From contig CANASS010000003.1 of the NCBI GenBank assembly GCA_947364395.1, forward strand, positions 1 through 64,000: a stretch of DNA of 64,000 nucleotides, given 5' to 3'. The first letter of the stretch is position 1, and each line of letters begins with the position of its first letter. Shown in pieces: positions 50,542 to 59,073 of this stretch. The notes under the pieces are model-generated. The model was given only the letters and a program-made list of their open reading frames with translations, was not told the origin of the DNA and searched no databases. Made by a program: the position numbers and the translations under genes. This stretch comes from an uncultured bacterium. Its GTDB lineage: Bacteria > Bacillota > Clostridia > Oscillospirales > Oscillospiraceae.

Positions 50542-51030
50542 ATGAGAGAACTGGACGCGCGGGAAGCGGAGCGGCTGGTGAACGCCTACTCCGACCTGAT
50601 CCTGCGGCTGAGCTATACCTGGCTCAAGTCCGCCCAGGACGGAGAGGACATCTGCCAGACGGTGCTGATGAAGCTGCTCACCGAGGACCGGACCTTTGAC
50701 AGCCCTGAGCATGAGAGGGCCTGGGTGGTTCGGACCGCCATCAACGCCTGCAAGGACGAGCTGCGGGCCTTTCGCCGGAGGGCGGTGCCGCTGGAGGCGG
50801 TCCCCGAGGCCCCGGCCCCGGAGCCGCCTCGGTCCGACGTGCTGGAGGCGGTGACGGCCCTGCCGGGGAAATACCGGGAGGCGATTTACCTCTTTTATTA
50901 CGAGGGGTATTCTATCGGTGAGATCGCCGCCCTCACCCGGCGGAGCGAGGCGGCGGTGTCCGCCCACCTCAGCCGGGGGCGGAAAAAACTGCGGGAGCTG
51001 TTAGGAGGCAGGAAGTATGAACCAAATTGA
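50542..51030 (+). CDS. ECF sigma factor, copy 2
   Basis: 162 aa from the ATG at 50542 (GAAGGAGAG upstream). Region 2 with LRLSYTWLKSAQDGEDICQTVLMKLL and region 4 with YYEGYSIGEIAALTRRSEAAVSAHLSRGR. Clearly related to the first sigma factor but divergent in the recognition helix (QSAVKMRLKRGR versus EAAVSAHLSRGR), so the two may read different promoters. It overlaps the next gene by 14 nt. Confidence 0.93.
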   Translation: MRELDAREAERLVNAYSDLILRLSYTWLKSAQDGEDICQTVLMKLLTEDRTFDSPEHERAWVVRTAINACKDELRAFRRRAVPLEAVPEAPAPEPPRSDVLEAVTALPGKYREAIYLFYYEGYSIGEIAALTRRSEAAVSAHLSRGRKKLRELLGGRKYEPN

Positions 51031-51955
51031 GCGGGAATACAAAAACGCGCTGGATGAGGTGCGTTTTTCCCAGGAGGCAAAGGAGCGTATGATGAAAAAC
51101 TTGATGAAGCAGGAGGAGCGGGCCCCGGTGAGGCGCGGGGGCTTCCGCCCCTTGCGGGCGGGGCTCATCGCGGCGGCGGCCTGCGCGGCTTTGCTGGGGA
51201 CGGCGGGGGCGGCCAATGTGATGGCGCGGCAGGCCAACATCAACTTCCTCGACAGCTATGGAGAAGCGGAGGATGCCCAGAAGGCGCGGCAGGGTGATGA
51301 CAGTCTCGGAGTGTATAGGTTGCTAGAAGATTTGAAGGACTACGACGAGTGCACTCCCCTGGACATGGAGGTCTTGTGGAACGGAGAGCCGGGTGCCACG
51401 CTGGTGGAAGAGACCGTTGGAATCGACGGGGAGGGGTGGACAGCCAAACGGGTGATCCAGTATGAGCGGGATGGCAAGACCTATCAAAGTACCATGTATA
51501 AGGCGGAGGCCCCCTCTGGTTACAACAGCCTCTGGAAGAGCTGGGACACCTCCTGGCTGGAGGAGCACTACACCTCCACCGCCAGACAGACCTTTTTTAA
51601 GCAAGTGGAAACGGGGGGGAAAATCGATCAGATCTCGGTCCTAGGCGAGTTCCGGGGCCAGGGCAATACCGTGTTCAACGTCCAGTATTCCTGGATTGGC
51701 GGCGTCACCTTTGATGACCAGAACTATTTGAGGGAGGAGTATGACCACATTGAGACTTACACCACCGCCGATGGCGTGAAGGTCACCATCATGACCGCGC
51801 CCTCGAACTCGGGAAAAACCTTGTTCTGGGCAGAAATGCTCTCCGGCGGCGGATTCTTCTCCATGTTTGGGACCCAAGTGGAACTGGACGAGCTCCACAG
51901 CATCCTGGACAGCCTGAATCTGTCCAGGATGCTGGAATATGCACCTGCGCAATAA
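51017..51955 (+). CDS. DUF4179-like anti-sigma factor membrane protein, copy 2
   Basis: 312 aa, starts inside the end of the sigma gene. A cytoplasmic segment of about 45 residues, a membrane helix (about 46-67) and an outer domain of about 245 residues. It shares layout with copy 1, but the outer domain differs strongly, as if the sensing part had diverged after duplication. It likely restrains the partner sigma factor. Confidence 0.83.
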   Translation: MNQIEREYKNALDEVRFSQEAKERMMKNLMKQEERAPVRRGGFRPLRAGLIAAAACAALLGTAGAANVMARQANINFLDSYGEAEDAQKARQGDDSLGVYRLLEDLKDYDECTPLDMEVLWNGEPGATLVEETVGIDGEGWTAKRVIQYERDGKTYQSTMYKAEAPSGYNSLWKSWDTSWLEEHYTSTARQTFFKQVETGGKIDQISVLGEFRGQGNTVFNVQYSWIGGVTFDDQNYLREEYDHIETYTTADGVKVTIMTAPSNSGKTLFWAEMLSGGGFFSMFGTQVELDELHSILDSLNLSRMLEYAPAQ

Positions 51956-51961
51956 CGGAAA

Positions 51962-51993
51962 AGCGGCCCCGGAGGAAATCCTCCGGGGCCGCG
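51962..51993. terminator. Terminator of ECF pair 2
   Basis: GCGGCCCCGGAGGA, short centre, and its complement; the convergent SPFH gene ends at 52011. Near-copy of the hairpin at 50410-50443. Confidence 0.8.
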
Positions 51994-52010
51994 CTTACTG
52001 TTTCCGGCGC

Positions 52011-53000
52011 TTATTTCTTGGGCGGGTTGGGCTCCATGGTGTCGAACACGCTCTTGGCGGTGGCGCACAGCCCCGCCAGCCCCTGGAGCTCGCTGGGGAC
52101 GATGATCTTGGTGGCCCGGCCGTCGGCGGCCTTGGCGAAGGCCTCCAGGGCCCGGATTTTGATGACGCCCTCGCCGGGGGCGGCCTCGTTGATGAGCTTG
52201 ATGGCGTCGGCGGTGGCCTGCTGCACCTTCATGATGGCCTGAGACTCGGCCTCGGCGGCCAGAATCTTGGCGGTCTTTTCCGCCTCGGCCTCCATGATCT
52301 TGGCCTGCTTGGCGGCGTCGGCCCGGAGGATTGCGGACTGCTTTTCGCCCTCGGCCACCAGAATCTGGGCCTGCTTCTGGCCCTCGGCCTGAAGGATGGC
52401 CTCCCGGCGCTCGCGCTCGGCCCGCATCTGCTTCTCCATGGAGTCCTGAATGTCACGGGGCGGCATGATGTTCTTCAGCTCCACCCGGTTCACCTTGATG
52501 CCCCAGGGGTCGGTGGCCTCGTCCAGGATGGCCCGCATCTGGGTGTTGATGTGGTCCCGGCTGGTGAGGGACTGGTCCAGCTCCAGATCGCCGATGATGT
52601 TGCGCAGGGTGGTGGCGGTCAGGTTCTCAATGGCGCTCATGGGGTGCTCCACGCCGTAGGTGTACAGCTTGGGGTCGGTGATCTGGAAGTACAGCACGGT
52701 GTCGATCTGCATGGTGACGTTGTCTTTGGTGATGACGGGCTGGGGGTCGAAGTCCACCACCTGCTCCTTGAGGGACACGGTCTTGGCCACCCGCTCAATG
52801 AAGGGGACCTTCAAGTGCAGGCCCACCTCCCACACGGTGCGGAACGCGCCCAGCCGCTCGATGACCACGGCCTTGGACTGCTGGACCACCTTGACGTTGG
52901 CGGCCAGGATGCCCAGCAGAATAACGATAACCAGCAGGGTGATGATGGGCCCAACCAGGTTTCCCAGCCCGGCGGCTCCGGCCAATGCGAATGTTTTCAT
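52011..53000 (-). CDS. SPFH/band 7 (stomatin-like, QmcA-type) membrane protein
   Basis: 329 aa, GGAGG upstream. One N-terminal membrane helix (about 12-33), the SPFH domain (about 40-200; VVERLGAF-like VIERLGAFRTVWEVGLHLKVPF, NVTMQIDTVLYFQITDP), then a long Ala/Glu/Lys-rich coiled coil (about 215-300) for oligomerisation. These proteins assemble rings or cages on membranes with NfeD partners and are tied to membrane domains and protease control. It is third in an operon with nfeD and a 51-aa membrane protein. Confidence 0.93.
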   Translation of the reverse strand: MKTFALAGAAGLGNLVGPIITLLVIVILLGILAANVKVVQQSKAVVIERLGAFRTVWEVGLHLKVPFIERVAKTVSLKEQVVDFDPQPVITKDNVTMQIDTVLYFQITDPKLYTYGVEHPMSAIENLTATTLRNIIGDLELDQSLTSRDHINTQMRAILDEATDPWGIKVNRVELKNIMPPRDIQDSMEKQMRAERERREAILQAEGQKQAQILVAEGEKQSAILRADAAKQAKIMEAEAEKTAKILAAEAESQAIMKVQQATADAIKLINEAAPGEGVIKIRALEAFAKAADGRATKIIVPSELQGLAGLCATAKSVFDTMEPNPPKK

Positions 53001-53047
53001 TTGACTACCTCCTTAAAATAGCTCTCTTTGTTGATTTGCCTATCACG

Positions 53048-53203
53048 TCACTTTTTTGTGTCGTTGAAGTAGATGATGAAGCTGCCCATGACGGCGATGG
53101 CGGCGATGGGCCCCAGCTCCCGGAATTTGATGGCGTCCCCGAGCAAAGTGCCCAGGAACCCTGCGGCCAGCGTGGAAAACGCGGCCCCAAATACGTTATC
53201 CAC
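53048..53203 (-). CDS. 51-aa two-helix membrane protein between nfeD and the SPFH gene
   Basis: GTG start at 53203 with GAGGGGGAG upstream and stop TGA at 53048. The peptide has two hydrophobic stretches (about residues 4-21 and 31-46) with a short charged turn (DAIKFREL) and a charged tail ending DTKK. It begins 12 nt after the nfeD stop and ends 47 nt before the SPFH start, on the same strand, so it should be in that operon. Its reading frame has the GC-rich third positions of its neighbours. Likely a small partner of the SPFH/NfeD complex (inference). Confidence 0.65.
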   Translation of the reverse strand: MDNVFGAAFSTLAAGFLGTLLGDAIKFRELGPIAAIAVMGSFIIYFNDTKK

Positions 53204-53215
53204 CGGCGCTCCCCC

Positions 53216-53698
53216 TCACCAGGTTTTGGACTCCCCGGCGGACACGGGGGCGGCGATGGGCTCCACGAACACCTTGACCCCCTCGATGCGCAGCACCTTC
53301 ACCATGGTTCCGGCGGAGATGGGCCCGCCGTCCTGGCTCCGGGCGGACCAGGTCATGCCCCGGATGACGACCGCGCCCCTGCCGTGTATGTTGTCGATGT
53401 CCTCCGTCACCTGGGCCTGGGCCCCGATGACCCGGTCGGCGTTGGTGGGCTCCACCCGGCTGTTCAGGAGCCGTTTGGCCAGGGGGCGCACCGCCGCCAG
53501 GCACAGCAGGCTCACCGCCAGAAACAGGGTGATCTGAACCCACAGCGGCCCGCCCAGCAGGGCGGCAATGAGGGCCGTCAGCGCCCCGGCGGCAAACCAG
53601 ATGGAGGTGAGCCCCACGGTGGCCGCCTCGCTGGCGGCAAAGACGATCAGCAGGATGAGCCATATGATCTGCATCATGGATTCTGTGTCAAACGGCAT
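53216..53698 (-). CDS. NfeD family membrane protein
   Basis: 160 aa from the ATG at 53698 (AAGGAG 9 nt upstream); upstream in-frame starts lack a site. Three or four hydrophobic helices (about 8-85) are followed by an OB-fold domain (VIGAQAQVTEDIDNI, GRGAVVIRGMTWSARS, GTMVKVLRIEGVKVFVE). NfeD proteins pair with SPFH proteins, as here. It is the truncated NfeD1b kind without the serine-protease domain. First gene in the operon. Confidence 0.9.
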   Translation of the reverse strand: MPFDTESMMQIIWLILLIVFAASEAATVGLTSIWFAAGALTALIAALLGGPLWVQITLFLAVSLLCLAAVRPLAKRLLNSRVEPTNADRVIGAQAQVTEDIDNIHGRGAVVIRGMTWSARSQDGGPISAGTMVKVLRIEGVKVFVEPIAAPVSAGESKTW

Positions 53699-54110
53699 AT
53701 GCTGCACTCCTTTCTTGCTGCTAGGCGCTGTTTGAACATTGGAAATATGCCCAGCGGCGAGAGATTTTTTCGCCAATGTATGGCGGAAAAAGAGCCGCCC
53801 TATGGGTATGTTAACAATTTTCAAACGAGCCCTTAGCTTACAATAAATTGTACCACAAACTGACCTTCGGGGAAAGAAGTTTTTCGCGCCTGGGACCATA
53901 TTATTGTTGCCAGCGCTTCCATTTTACATTATACTGTGTTTTGTAACACCCTTCCCCTCTGTATGACATGATACTACACCTTCCACTAAATGTAAAGTCA
54001 AGGGTTTTTTAAAAAAATTTTTTCCACGGCTTTTCCCAGCGGCCCCACCCGCCGGAGGGGAACACTTGGGAGGGGGCGGAGGGTTTTCAAAAACTGATTT
54101 GGAGCGTTTT
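53699..54110. other. AT-rich intergenic region between divergent genes
   Basis: No gene seen. It must hold promoters for the nfeD operon (minus) and for the methyltransferase gene (plus). Promoter-like boxes occur in both directions (for example TATACT at 53930-53935 on plus, TATAAT read on minus at about 53928-53933), but no -35/-10 pair has good spacing, so I do not assign one. The base composition is much more AT-rich than the surroundings. Confidence 0.6.
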
Positions 54111-55265
54111 ATGGATCAAACATTACAGTTCGTCATACCCGCCCTCATGGGGGTGGAGAGCACCGTGGCCTATGAGCTGAAAAAGCTGGGGCTGCAAGAG
54201 GTCCGGGCGGAGAACGGCCGGGTGCTGTGCCAAGGCTCCCCGGGCGACATTCCCCGGCTGAACCTGAACCTGCGCTGCGGGGCCCGGGTGCTGCTCAGCC
54301 TGGGCTCCTACCGGGCCCGCTCCTTCGAGGAGCTGTTTGAGGGGGCGGCCGCCCTGCCCTGGGAGGACTTCATCCCCCGGGAGGGCCGCTTCCCGGTGAA
54401 GGGCTATTCGGTGAGCTCCCAGCTCCACTCGGTGCCCGCCTGCCAGTCCATTCTGAAAAAGGCGCTGTGCAAAAGGCTGGGGCGGGCCTATGGTCTGGAA
54501 ACCCTGCCTGAGACGGGAACCTTATACCAGGTGCAGTTCTCCATTTTAAAGGATACAGCAGCTTTAATGCTGGACACATCCGGGGACAGCCTGTACAAGC
54601 GGGGCTACCGGGCCCGGAATATGGGCGCGCCCCTCCGGGAGACGTTGGCGGCGGCGCTGGTGTCCCTGTCCCGGTACAGAGGCCGGGACCCCTTCTGCGA
54701 TCCCTTCTGCGGCTCGGGCACCATCCCCATCGAGGCGGCCCTCATCGCCAAAAACCGGGCCCCGGGGCTGAACCGTTCCTTTGCCGCCCAGCGGTGGCGG
54801 TGGCTGCCCTCCAAGCTGTGGATGGACGCGGCGGAGGAGGCCATGGACCAGGAGTTCCACGGGAGCTACCACATCTGGGGCGGGGACGTGGACCCCGCCG
54901 CCGTGGAGCTGTCCCGGCACAACGCCGGGCTGGCGGGGGTGGATGACATTGTGCGCTTTGAGGTGGCGGACGCCGCCAAATTCCGCCGGGAGGAGCTCCG
55001 GGGCCGGGTGGTGACCAATCCGCCCTACGGGGAGCGGCTGCTGGAGAAAAAAGAGGCGGAGGACCTGTACCGGGCCTTCGGCAGGGCGGCGCGGGCCCTG
55101 CCCCCCGGCTGGGAGGTGGACGTATTGAGCTCCCACACCGAGTTTGAGCGGGCCTTCGGGCGGCCCGCGGACAAAAAGCGCAAGCTGTACAACGGCATGA
55201 TTAAATGCGACCTGTTTGTATATGGAGGAAGCGTCAAGACCTCCGGGCCCCGGCGGGGGGACTGA
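54111..55265 (+). CDS. THUMP-domain class I SAM-dependent RNA methyltransferase (RlmL/YpsC-like)
   Basis: 384 aa from the ATG at 54111. An N-terminal ferredoxin-like plus THUMP region (about 1-160) is followed by a Rossmann methyltransferase: DPFCGSGTIPIEAAL (SAM binding) and TNPPYGERL (catalytic N-P-P-Y for base N-methylation). Firmicute members modify 23S rRNA guanosines (N2). Length normal. Probably followed in one transcript by the lipid-kinase gene about 70 nt on. Confidence 0.92.
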   Translation: MDQTLQFVIPALMGVESTVAYELKKLGLQEVRAENGRVLCQGSPGDIPRLNLNLRCGARVLLSLGSYRARSFEELFEGAAALPWEDFIPREGRFPVKGYSVSSQLHSVPACQSILKKALCKRLGRAYGLETLPETGTLYQVQFSILKDTAALMLDTSGDSLYKRGYRARNMGAPLRETLAAALVSLSRYRGRDPFCDPFCGSGTIPIEAALIAKNRAPGLNRSFAAQRWRWLPSKLWMDAAEEAMDQEFHGSYHIWGGDVDPAAVELSRHNAGLAGVDDIVRFEVADAAKFRREELRGRVVTNPPYGERLLEKKEAEDLYRAFGRAARALPPGWEVDVLSSHTEFERAFGRPADKKRKLYNGMIKCDLFVYGGSVKTSGPRRGD

Positions 55266-55337
55266 AGCGGGGCCGGGGGCATCCAATCCCGGCGGGGCAG
55301 TGGCGCGGGAGAATAAAGAGAAGAAGGGGCGGCGTGA

Positions 55338-56249
55338 TTGAGACACATTTTTATTATCAACCCCACAGCGGGTAAAAAACGGAGCGCGAACGTGCTGGTG
55401 GACAGCATCCAGGCCCTGGACCTGCCTTACGAGATCGTGTTTACCGAAGGCCCGGGCGACGCCCGCCGCGCCGCACGGGAGGCGGCGGAGAGCGGCGGGG
55501 AGGTCCGCCTCTACGCCTGCGGCGGGGACGGCACCCTCAACGAGGTGGTGAACGGGGCGGCGGGTTTTGACAGCGCCGCCGTCACCAACGTGCCCACCGG
55601 CACCGGCAACGACTTCCTGAAAATCTTCGGAAGGGAGAACAAGGCCCGGTTCAGCGACCTGAAGGCCCTGTCCGAAGGCCCCCAGGCCGCCATGGACCTC
55701 ATCGACTGCAATGGCCGTCTGGGCATCGACATCGTGTGCACCGGCCTGGACGCCCGGGTGGCCGTGGATAAGGACAAGTACAACGGCTTTCCCCTGGTCT
55801 CCGGCATCGGGGCCTACGCCATTTCCGCCGTGGCCAACGTGCTGTTCAAGCGCATCTCCCAGCCCGTGGTGGTGGACATGGAAAACTACCACTTTGAGGG
55901 GGAGGCCACCATCATCTGCGTGTGCAGCGGACGGTACTACGGCGGCGGCTTCATGCCCGTGGGGGACAATATGCCCGACGACGGCCTGCTGGAGACGCTG
56001 GTGGTCCGCAAGGTGGACCGGCTCACTTTTTTCCGGCTGGTGGGGGAGTACGGCAGGGGCCGCTACGCCAGATACCCGAACCTCATCCAGTACGGCCAGG
56101 GAAACGGCGTCGTTGTCCGCAGTCCCCAGGAGCTGGTGGCGGTGGTGGACGGCGAGCCCCTCCGGGCCAAGGAGCTGACCATCCGGCTGTCGGACAAACG
56201 GGTGAACTTTTTCTACCCCGCCGGGCTGAGCTACCGGCCCAAGGGCTGA
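55338..56249 (+). CDS. YegS/BmrU-type diacylglycerol/lipid kinase
   Basis: 303 aa, TTG start at 55338; no ATG is in frame nearby. DAG-kinase catalytic motifs: INPTAGKKRS, ACGGDGTLNEVVNG and VPTGTGNDF. The C-terminal beta-sandwich contains LLETLVVRKV. It phosphorylates diacylglycerol or a related lipid, recycling it into phosphatidate, at the inner membrane face. The non-ATG start and GGGG-rich upstream make the exact start less certain. Confidence 0.92.
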   Translation: MRHIFIINPTAGKKRSANVLVDSIQALDLPYEIVFTEGPGDARRAAREAAESGGEVRLYACGGDGTLNEVVNGAAGFDSAAVTNVPTGTGNDFLKIFGRENKARFSDLKALSEGPQAAMDLIDCNGRLGIDIVCTGLDARVAVDKDKYNGFPLVSGIGAYAISAVANVLFKRISQPVVVDMENYHFEGEATIICVCSGRYYGGGFMPVGDNMPDDGLLETLVVRKVDRLTFFRLVGEYGRGRYARYPNLIQYGQGNGVVVRSPQELVAVVDGEPLRAKELTIRLSDKRVNFFYPAGLSYRPKG

Positions 56250-56281
56250 CGGCCCCTTCCCCCCGGCGGGACGGGAGGAGC

Positions 56282-56310
56282 TTGTCTCAACCCCCAAATC
56301 GTGCTATACT
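56282..56310 (+). promoter_or_regulatory. Promoter of pyrE-radC
   Basis: TTGTCT (56282-56287), 17-nt spacer, TATACT (56305-56310). AAGGAGG precedes the pyrE start. Confidence 0.65.
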
Positions 56311-56343
56311 TTTCTGTACATAGAAATTAAGGAGGACGGTGCT

Positions 56344-57018
56344 ATGACTTACCGGGAGGAATTCATCCACTTCATGGTGCGCTCCGGCGTGCTCACCTTC
56401 GGGGACTTTACCACCAAATCAGGCCGCAAGACCCCCTACTTTGTCAATACCGGCAACTACAAGACCGGGGCCCAGGCCGCCCGGCTGGGGGATTACTACG
56501 CCGCCTGCATCCAGGAGCACATGCCCGGGGGCGTCGATGCCCTGTTTGGTCCGGCCTACAAGGGCATCCCCCTGGCGGTGGCCGCCGCCTCGTCCCTGTA
56601 CCGCAGCTATGGCCGGGACCTGCCCTACTGCTTCAACCGCAAGGAGGCCAAGGACCACGGCGAGGGCGGCTCCATGGTGGGCTACAAGCCCCGGGAGGGC
56701 GACCGCATCGCCATCATTGAGGACGTGGTGACGGCGGGCACCGCCGTGCGGGAGACCATCGAGCTGTTCAAGTCCGTGGCCGCCGTCAAATTCGCCGCCC
56801 TGTTTGTCAGCGTGGACCGCATGGAGCGGGGCACCCGGGACTGCACCACCCTGGACGAGCTGCGCCAGGACTACGGCATCCAGGTGTGCCCCATCGTCAC
56901 CATCCGGGACATTATGGACTGCCTCCACAACGCGGAGGTGGACGGAAAGGTGTACATCGACGACGCCATGCTGGGCCGGATGGAGGACTACCTGGCCCAG
57001 TACGGCCCCAGGAGCTGA
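56344..57018 (+). CDS. pyrE: Orotate phosphoribosyltransferase
   Basis: 224 aa. It makes OMP from orotate and PRPP in pyrimidine synthesis. The PRPP loop IIEDVVTAGTAVRETI and the upstream FGPAYKGIPLA and NRKEAKDHGEGG segments are those of PyrE. Normal length. No other pyr gene lies here, so it is separated from the main pyrimidine operon. The radC gene starts 5 nt after its stop. Confidence 0.96.
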   Translation: MTYREEFIHFMVRSGVLTFGDFTTKSGRKTPYFVNTGNYKTGAQAARLGDYYAACIQEHMPGGVDALFGPAYKGIPLAVAAASSLYRSYGRDLPYCFNRKEAKDHGEGGSMVGYKPREGDRIAIIEDVVTAGTAVRETIELFKSVAAVKFAALFVSVDRMERGTRDCTTLDELRQDYGIQVCPIVTIRDIMDCLHNAEVDGKVYIDDAMLGRMEDYLAQYGPRS

Positions 57019-57023
57019 CCCCC

Positions 57024-57725
57024 GTGCCGGAGAAACAGCCGTCCGGCTTACACGCCGGACACCGAAAGCGGATGCGGGAGGAATTCCTGCGCACCGGGGG
57101 CGCGGAGATGGAGGAGCACCGTTTGCTGGAGCTGCTGCTGTTCTACGCCATCCCCCAGGGGGACGTGAATCCCCTGGCCCACCTGCTGGTGGACCACTTC
57201 GGCTCGCTGACCGGGGTGCTTCACGCCACCTACGACCAGCTGGTCAAGGTGAAGGGCGTGGGCCACAACACCGCCGTCCTCCTCCAGCTGATCCCCGCCG
57301 TGGCGGCCCGGTACATGCGGCAGAATGCCAGCTTTGAACATCAGATCGTAGACCTGTGGCAGCTCCGGGAGCTGCTGGAGCCCTACTTTTTCGGCCAGCG
57401 GGACGAGGTGGCCTATCTGGTGTGCATGGATGGGAACAGCCGCCTGCTGGCCACCCGCAAGCTGGGCGAGGGGGTGGTGGATACGGTGCAGATCGCCACG
57501 CGGAAGGTGCTGGAGGCCGCCCTGGACTGCAACGCCAGCCAGGCGGTGCTGGCCCACAACCATGTGTCCGGGGTGGCGGTGCCCTCCAACGCGGATGTGG
57601 ACACCACGCTGCGGCTCAAACGGGTGCTGGCGGAGTCGGTGGGCATCACCCTGGTGGACCACTTGATCTTTGCCGGGGGAGACATGGTGTCCATGGCCCA
57701 GTCCGGCCTGCTTCGGGGCCGGTGA
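57024..57725 (+). CDS. radC: RadC-family JAB/MPN domain protein
   Basis: 233 aa, GTG start at 57024 with AGGAG about 10 nt upstream. An N-terminal helix-hairpin-helix part (ELLLFYAIPQGDVNPLAHLL, VKGVGHNTAV) is followed by an MPN/JAB domain with the JAMM metal motif AHNHVSGVAVPSNADVD. RadC was linked to DNA repair, but its activity is unproven; the JAMM suggests a metallopeptidase or nuclease-like site. Length matches the family. Confidence 0.92.
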   Translation: MPEKQPSGLHAGHRKRMREEFLRTGGAEMEEHRLLELLLFYAIPQGDVNPLAHLLVDHFGSLTGVLHATYDQLVKVKGVGHNTAVLLQLIPAVAARYMRQNASFEHQIVDLWQLRELLEPYFFGQRDEVAYLVCMDGNSRLLATRKLGEGVVDTVQIATRKVLEAALDCNASQAVLAHNHVSGVAVPSNADVDTTLRLKRVLAESVGITLVDHLIFAGGDMVSMAQSGLLRGR

Positions 57726-57784
57726 GGAGAGGGCTTCTGAGAGCTGACAAATCTTATGGACAAAAAATTTATTTTCAGCGCCTG

Positions 57785-57812
57785 TTGATTTTTTGTAAAA
57801 ATCCAATATAAT
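57785..57812 (+). promoter_or_regulatory. Promoter of ridA
   Basis: TTGATT (57785-57790), 16-nt spacer, TATAAT (57807-57812). AAGGAGGAG precedes the GTG start. Confidence 0.75.
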
Positions 57813-57844
57813 AGGGATATCTGAAACAACAAGGAGGAGTTCCT

Positions 57845-58219
57845 GTGAACACGACCATTTCCGCCCCCAACGCCCCCGCCGCCGTAGGCCCCTACTGCCA
57901 CGCCAAGCTGGCGGGCAATACCCTGTACACCTCCGGCCAGCTGGGGCTGGTCCCCGCCACCGGCGAGCTGGCCCAAGGGGTGGAGGCCCAGGCCGTTCAG
58001 GCTCTGGATAACCTGTCCGCCGTGCTGGCCGCCGTCGGCATGTCCTGCGCCGACGTGGTAAAGACCACGGTGTTCCTGGCGGATATCAACGATTTTGCCG
58101 CCATCAACGCCATCTACGCCAAGTATTTCCCCGGCGAGGCTCCTGCCCGCTCCTGCGTCCAGGTGGCCGCCCTGCCCAAGGGGGCCCTGTTTGAGATCGA
58201 GGCCGTGGCCGTCAAGTAA
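57845..58219 (+). CDS. ridA: RidA family enamine/imine deaminase
   Basis: 124 aa, GTG start. The YjgF/YER057c/UK114 fold: AAVGPYCHAKLAGNTLYTSGQLG at the start, a central VVKTTVFLADINDFAAINAIY, and the RidA signature PARSCVQVAALPKGALFEIEAVA with the active-site Arg. It removes reactive 2-aminoacrylate made by PLP enzymes such as ammonia-lyases. The diaminopropionate ammonia-lyase in this window makes such an enamine, so RidA activity could protect the cell (inference). Own promoter and terminator. Confidence 0.95.
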   Translation: MNTTISAPNAPAAVGPYCHAKLAGNTLYTSGQLGLVPATGELAQGVEAQAVQALDNLSAVLAAVGMSCADVVKTTVFLADINDFAAINAIYAKYFPGEAPARSCVQVAALPKGALFEIEAVAVK

Positions 58220-58239
58220 CGTTCCCCATGGGAAAAGCA

Positions 58240-58281
58240 GCCGGCCCATCCGTCCAAAAGAACGGATGGGCCGGCGTTTTT
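58240..58281. terminator. Terminator between ridA and the convergent regulator gene
   Basis: 14-bp stem GCCGGCCCATCCGT with a 7-8-nt loop and its complement, followed by GTTTTTG. Confidence 0.9.
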
Positions 58282-58293
58282 GTTTTGTCTGGG

Positions 58294-58938
58294 CTATTCC
58301 TTCCCGCCCTTGGCCTCCTCCATGTAGCTGTACAGGGTGTATTTGGAGATACCGAAATACTTGCACACCCGGCCCCCGGATTTGGTGATGAGAAAGGCCC
58401 CCGTGTCGTTGAGAAACCCGATGGCTTTCACCTTTTCCTCCTTGGTCATGAGGGCCACCGGCTTGCCTACCCGCTTCACGCTCTGCTCGATGAGCTCGTC
58501 CAGCAGGTCGGATACGTTCTGGGTGATGGGCTCCGGGATGTTTTCCGGCTGCTCCGGGGTGGTGGCGGTGAACTGCCGCAGGTTCTCCTCCATGGCCAGC
58601 ATCAGGGTGATGTCGTAGTTGATGGAAAAGATGCCGATGGGCTCCTGGCCGTCGTCCCGGATGTAGACGGTGGTGGATTTCAGCGTCTTGCCGTCGGCGG
58701 TCTTGGTGAGGTAGCTGAACCGGTCCTCCACAGTGCCGCCGCTGAGGGCCTCCAGCACCACGTGGGAGGGGCCGTCCCCCACCTTGCGGCCGGAGACGTG
58801 GCCGTTCTCAATGGCCACAATGGAGCTGTCCGGGTCGTTGCTCTGGAGGTCGTGGATGACCACCTCGCAGCTGGGCCCGAACTGGGCGGACAGGGCCTTG
58901 GCCAGCCGGAACAGGAATTGAAGCATGGACGCGTCCAA
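58294..58938 (-). CDS. YheO-like PAS / DauR-like HTH transcriptional regulator
   Basis: 214 aa, TTG start at 58938 with GAGGTG 7 nt upstream; an in-frame ATG lies 12 nt inside. The N-terminal YheO-like PAS domain (about 10-115; GPSCEVVIHDL, GIFSINYDIT) could bind a small ligand, and the C-terminal HTH (about 150-210; GRVCKYFGISKYTLYSYME) binds DNA. Relatives control amino-acid or D-amino-acid catabolism. It is convergent with ridA and upstream in orientation of nothing obvious, so the target is unknown. Confidence 0.85.
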   Translation of the reverse strand: MDASMLQFLFRLAKALSAQFGPSCEVVIHDLQSNDPDSSIVAIENGHVSGRKVGDGPSHVVLEALSGGTVEDRFSYLTKTADGKTLKSTTVYIRDDGQEPIGIFSINYDITLMLAMEENLRQFTATTPEQPENIPEPITQNVSDLLDELIEQSVKRVGKPVALMTKEEKVKAIGFLNDTGAFLITKSGGRVCKYFGISKYTLYSYMEEAKGGKE

Positions 58939-59040
58939 CTGAAATCACCTCATTCGCCTTGAAAATTACGGACATTATATCACAGGCTCGAAGCGTTTGC
59001 AAGAAATAATATGTGGCCAAAAAATTTTTTTGGTGAAAAG

Positions 59041-59068
59041 CGGGACGGGGCCTTCGAGCCCCGTCCCG
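59041..59068 (-). terminator. Terminator of uxaA-uxaB
   Basis: 11-bp stem CGGGACGGGGC with a 6-nt loop and its complement, followed on the minus strand by CTTTTC. Confidence 0.75.
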
Positions 59069-59073
59069 TTAAT

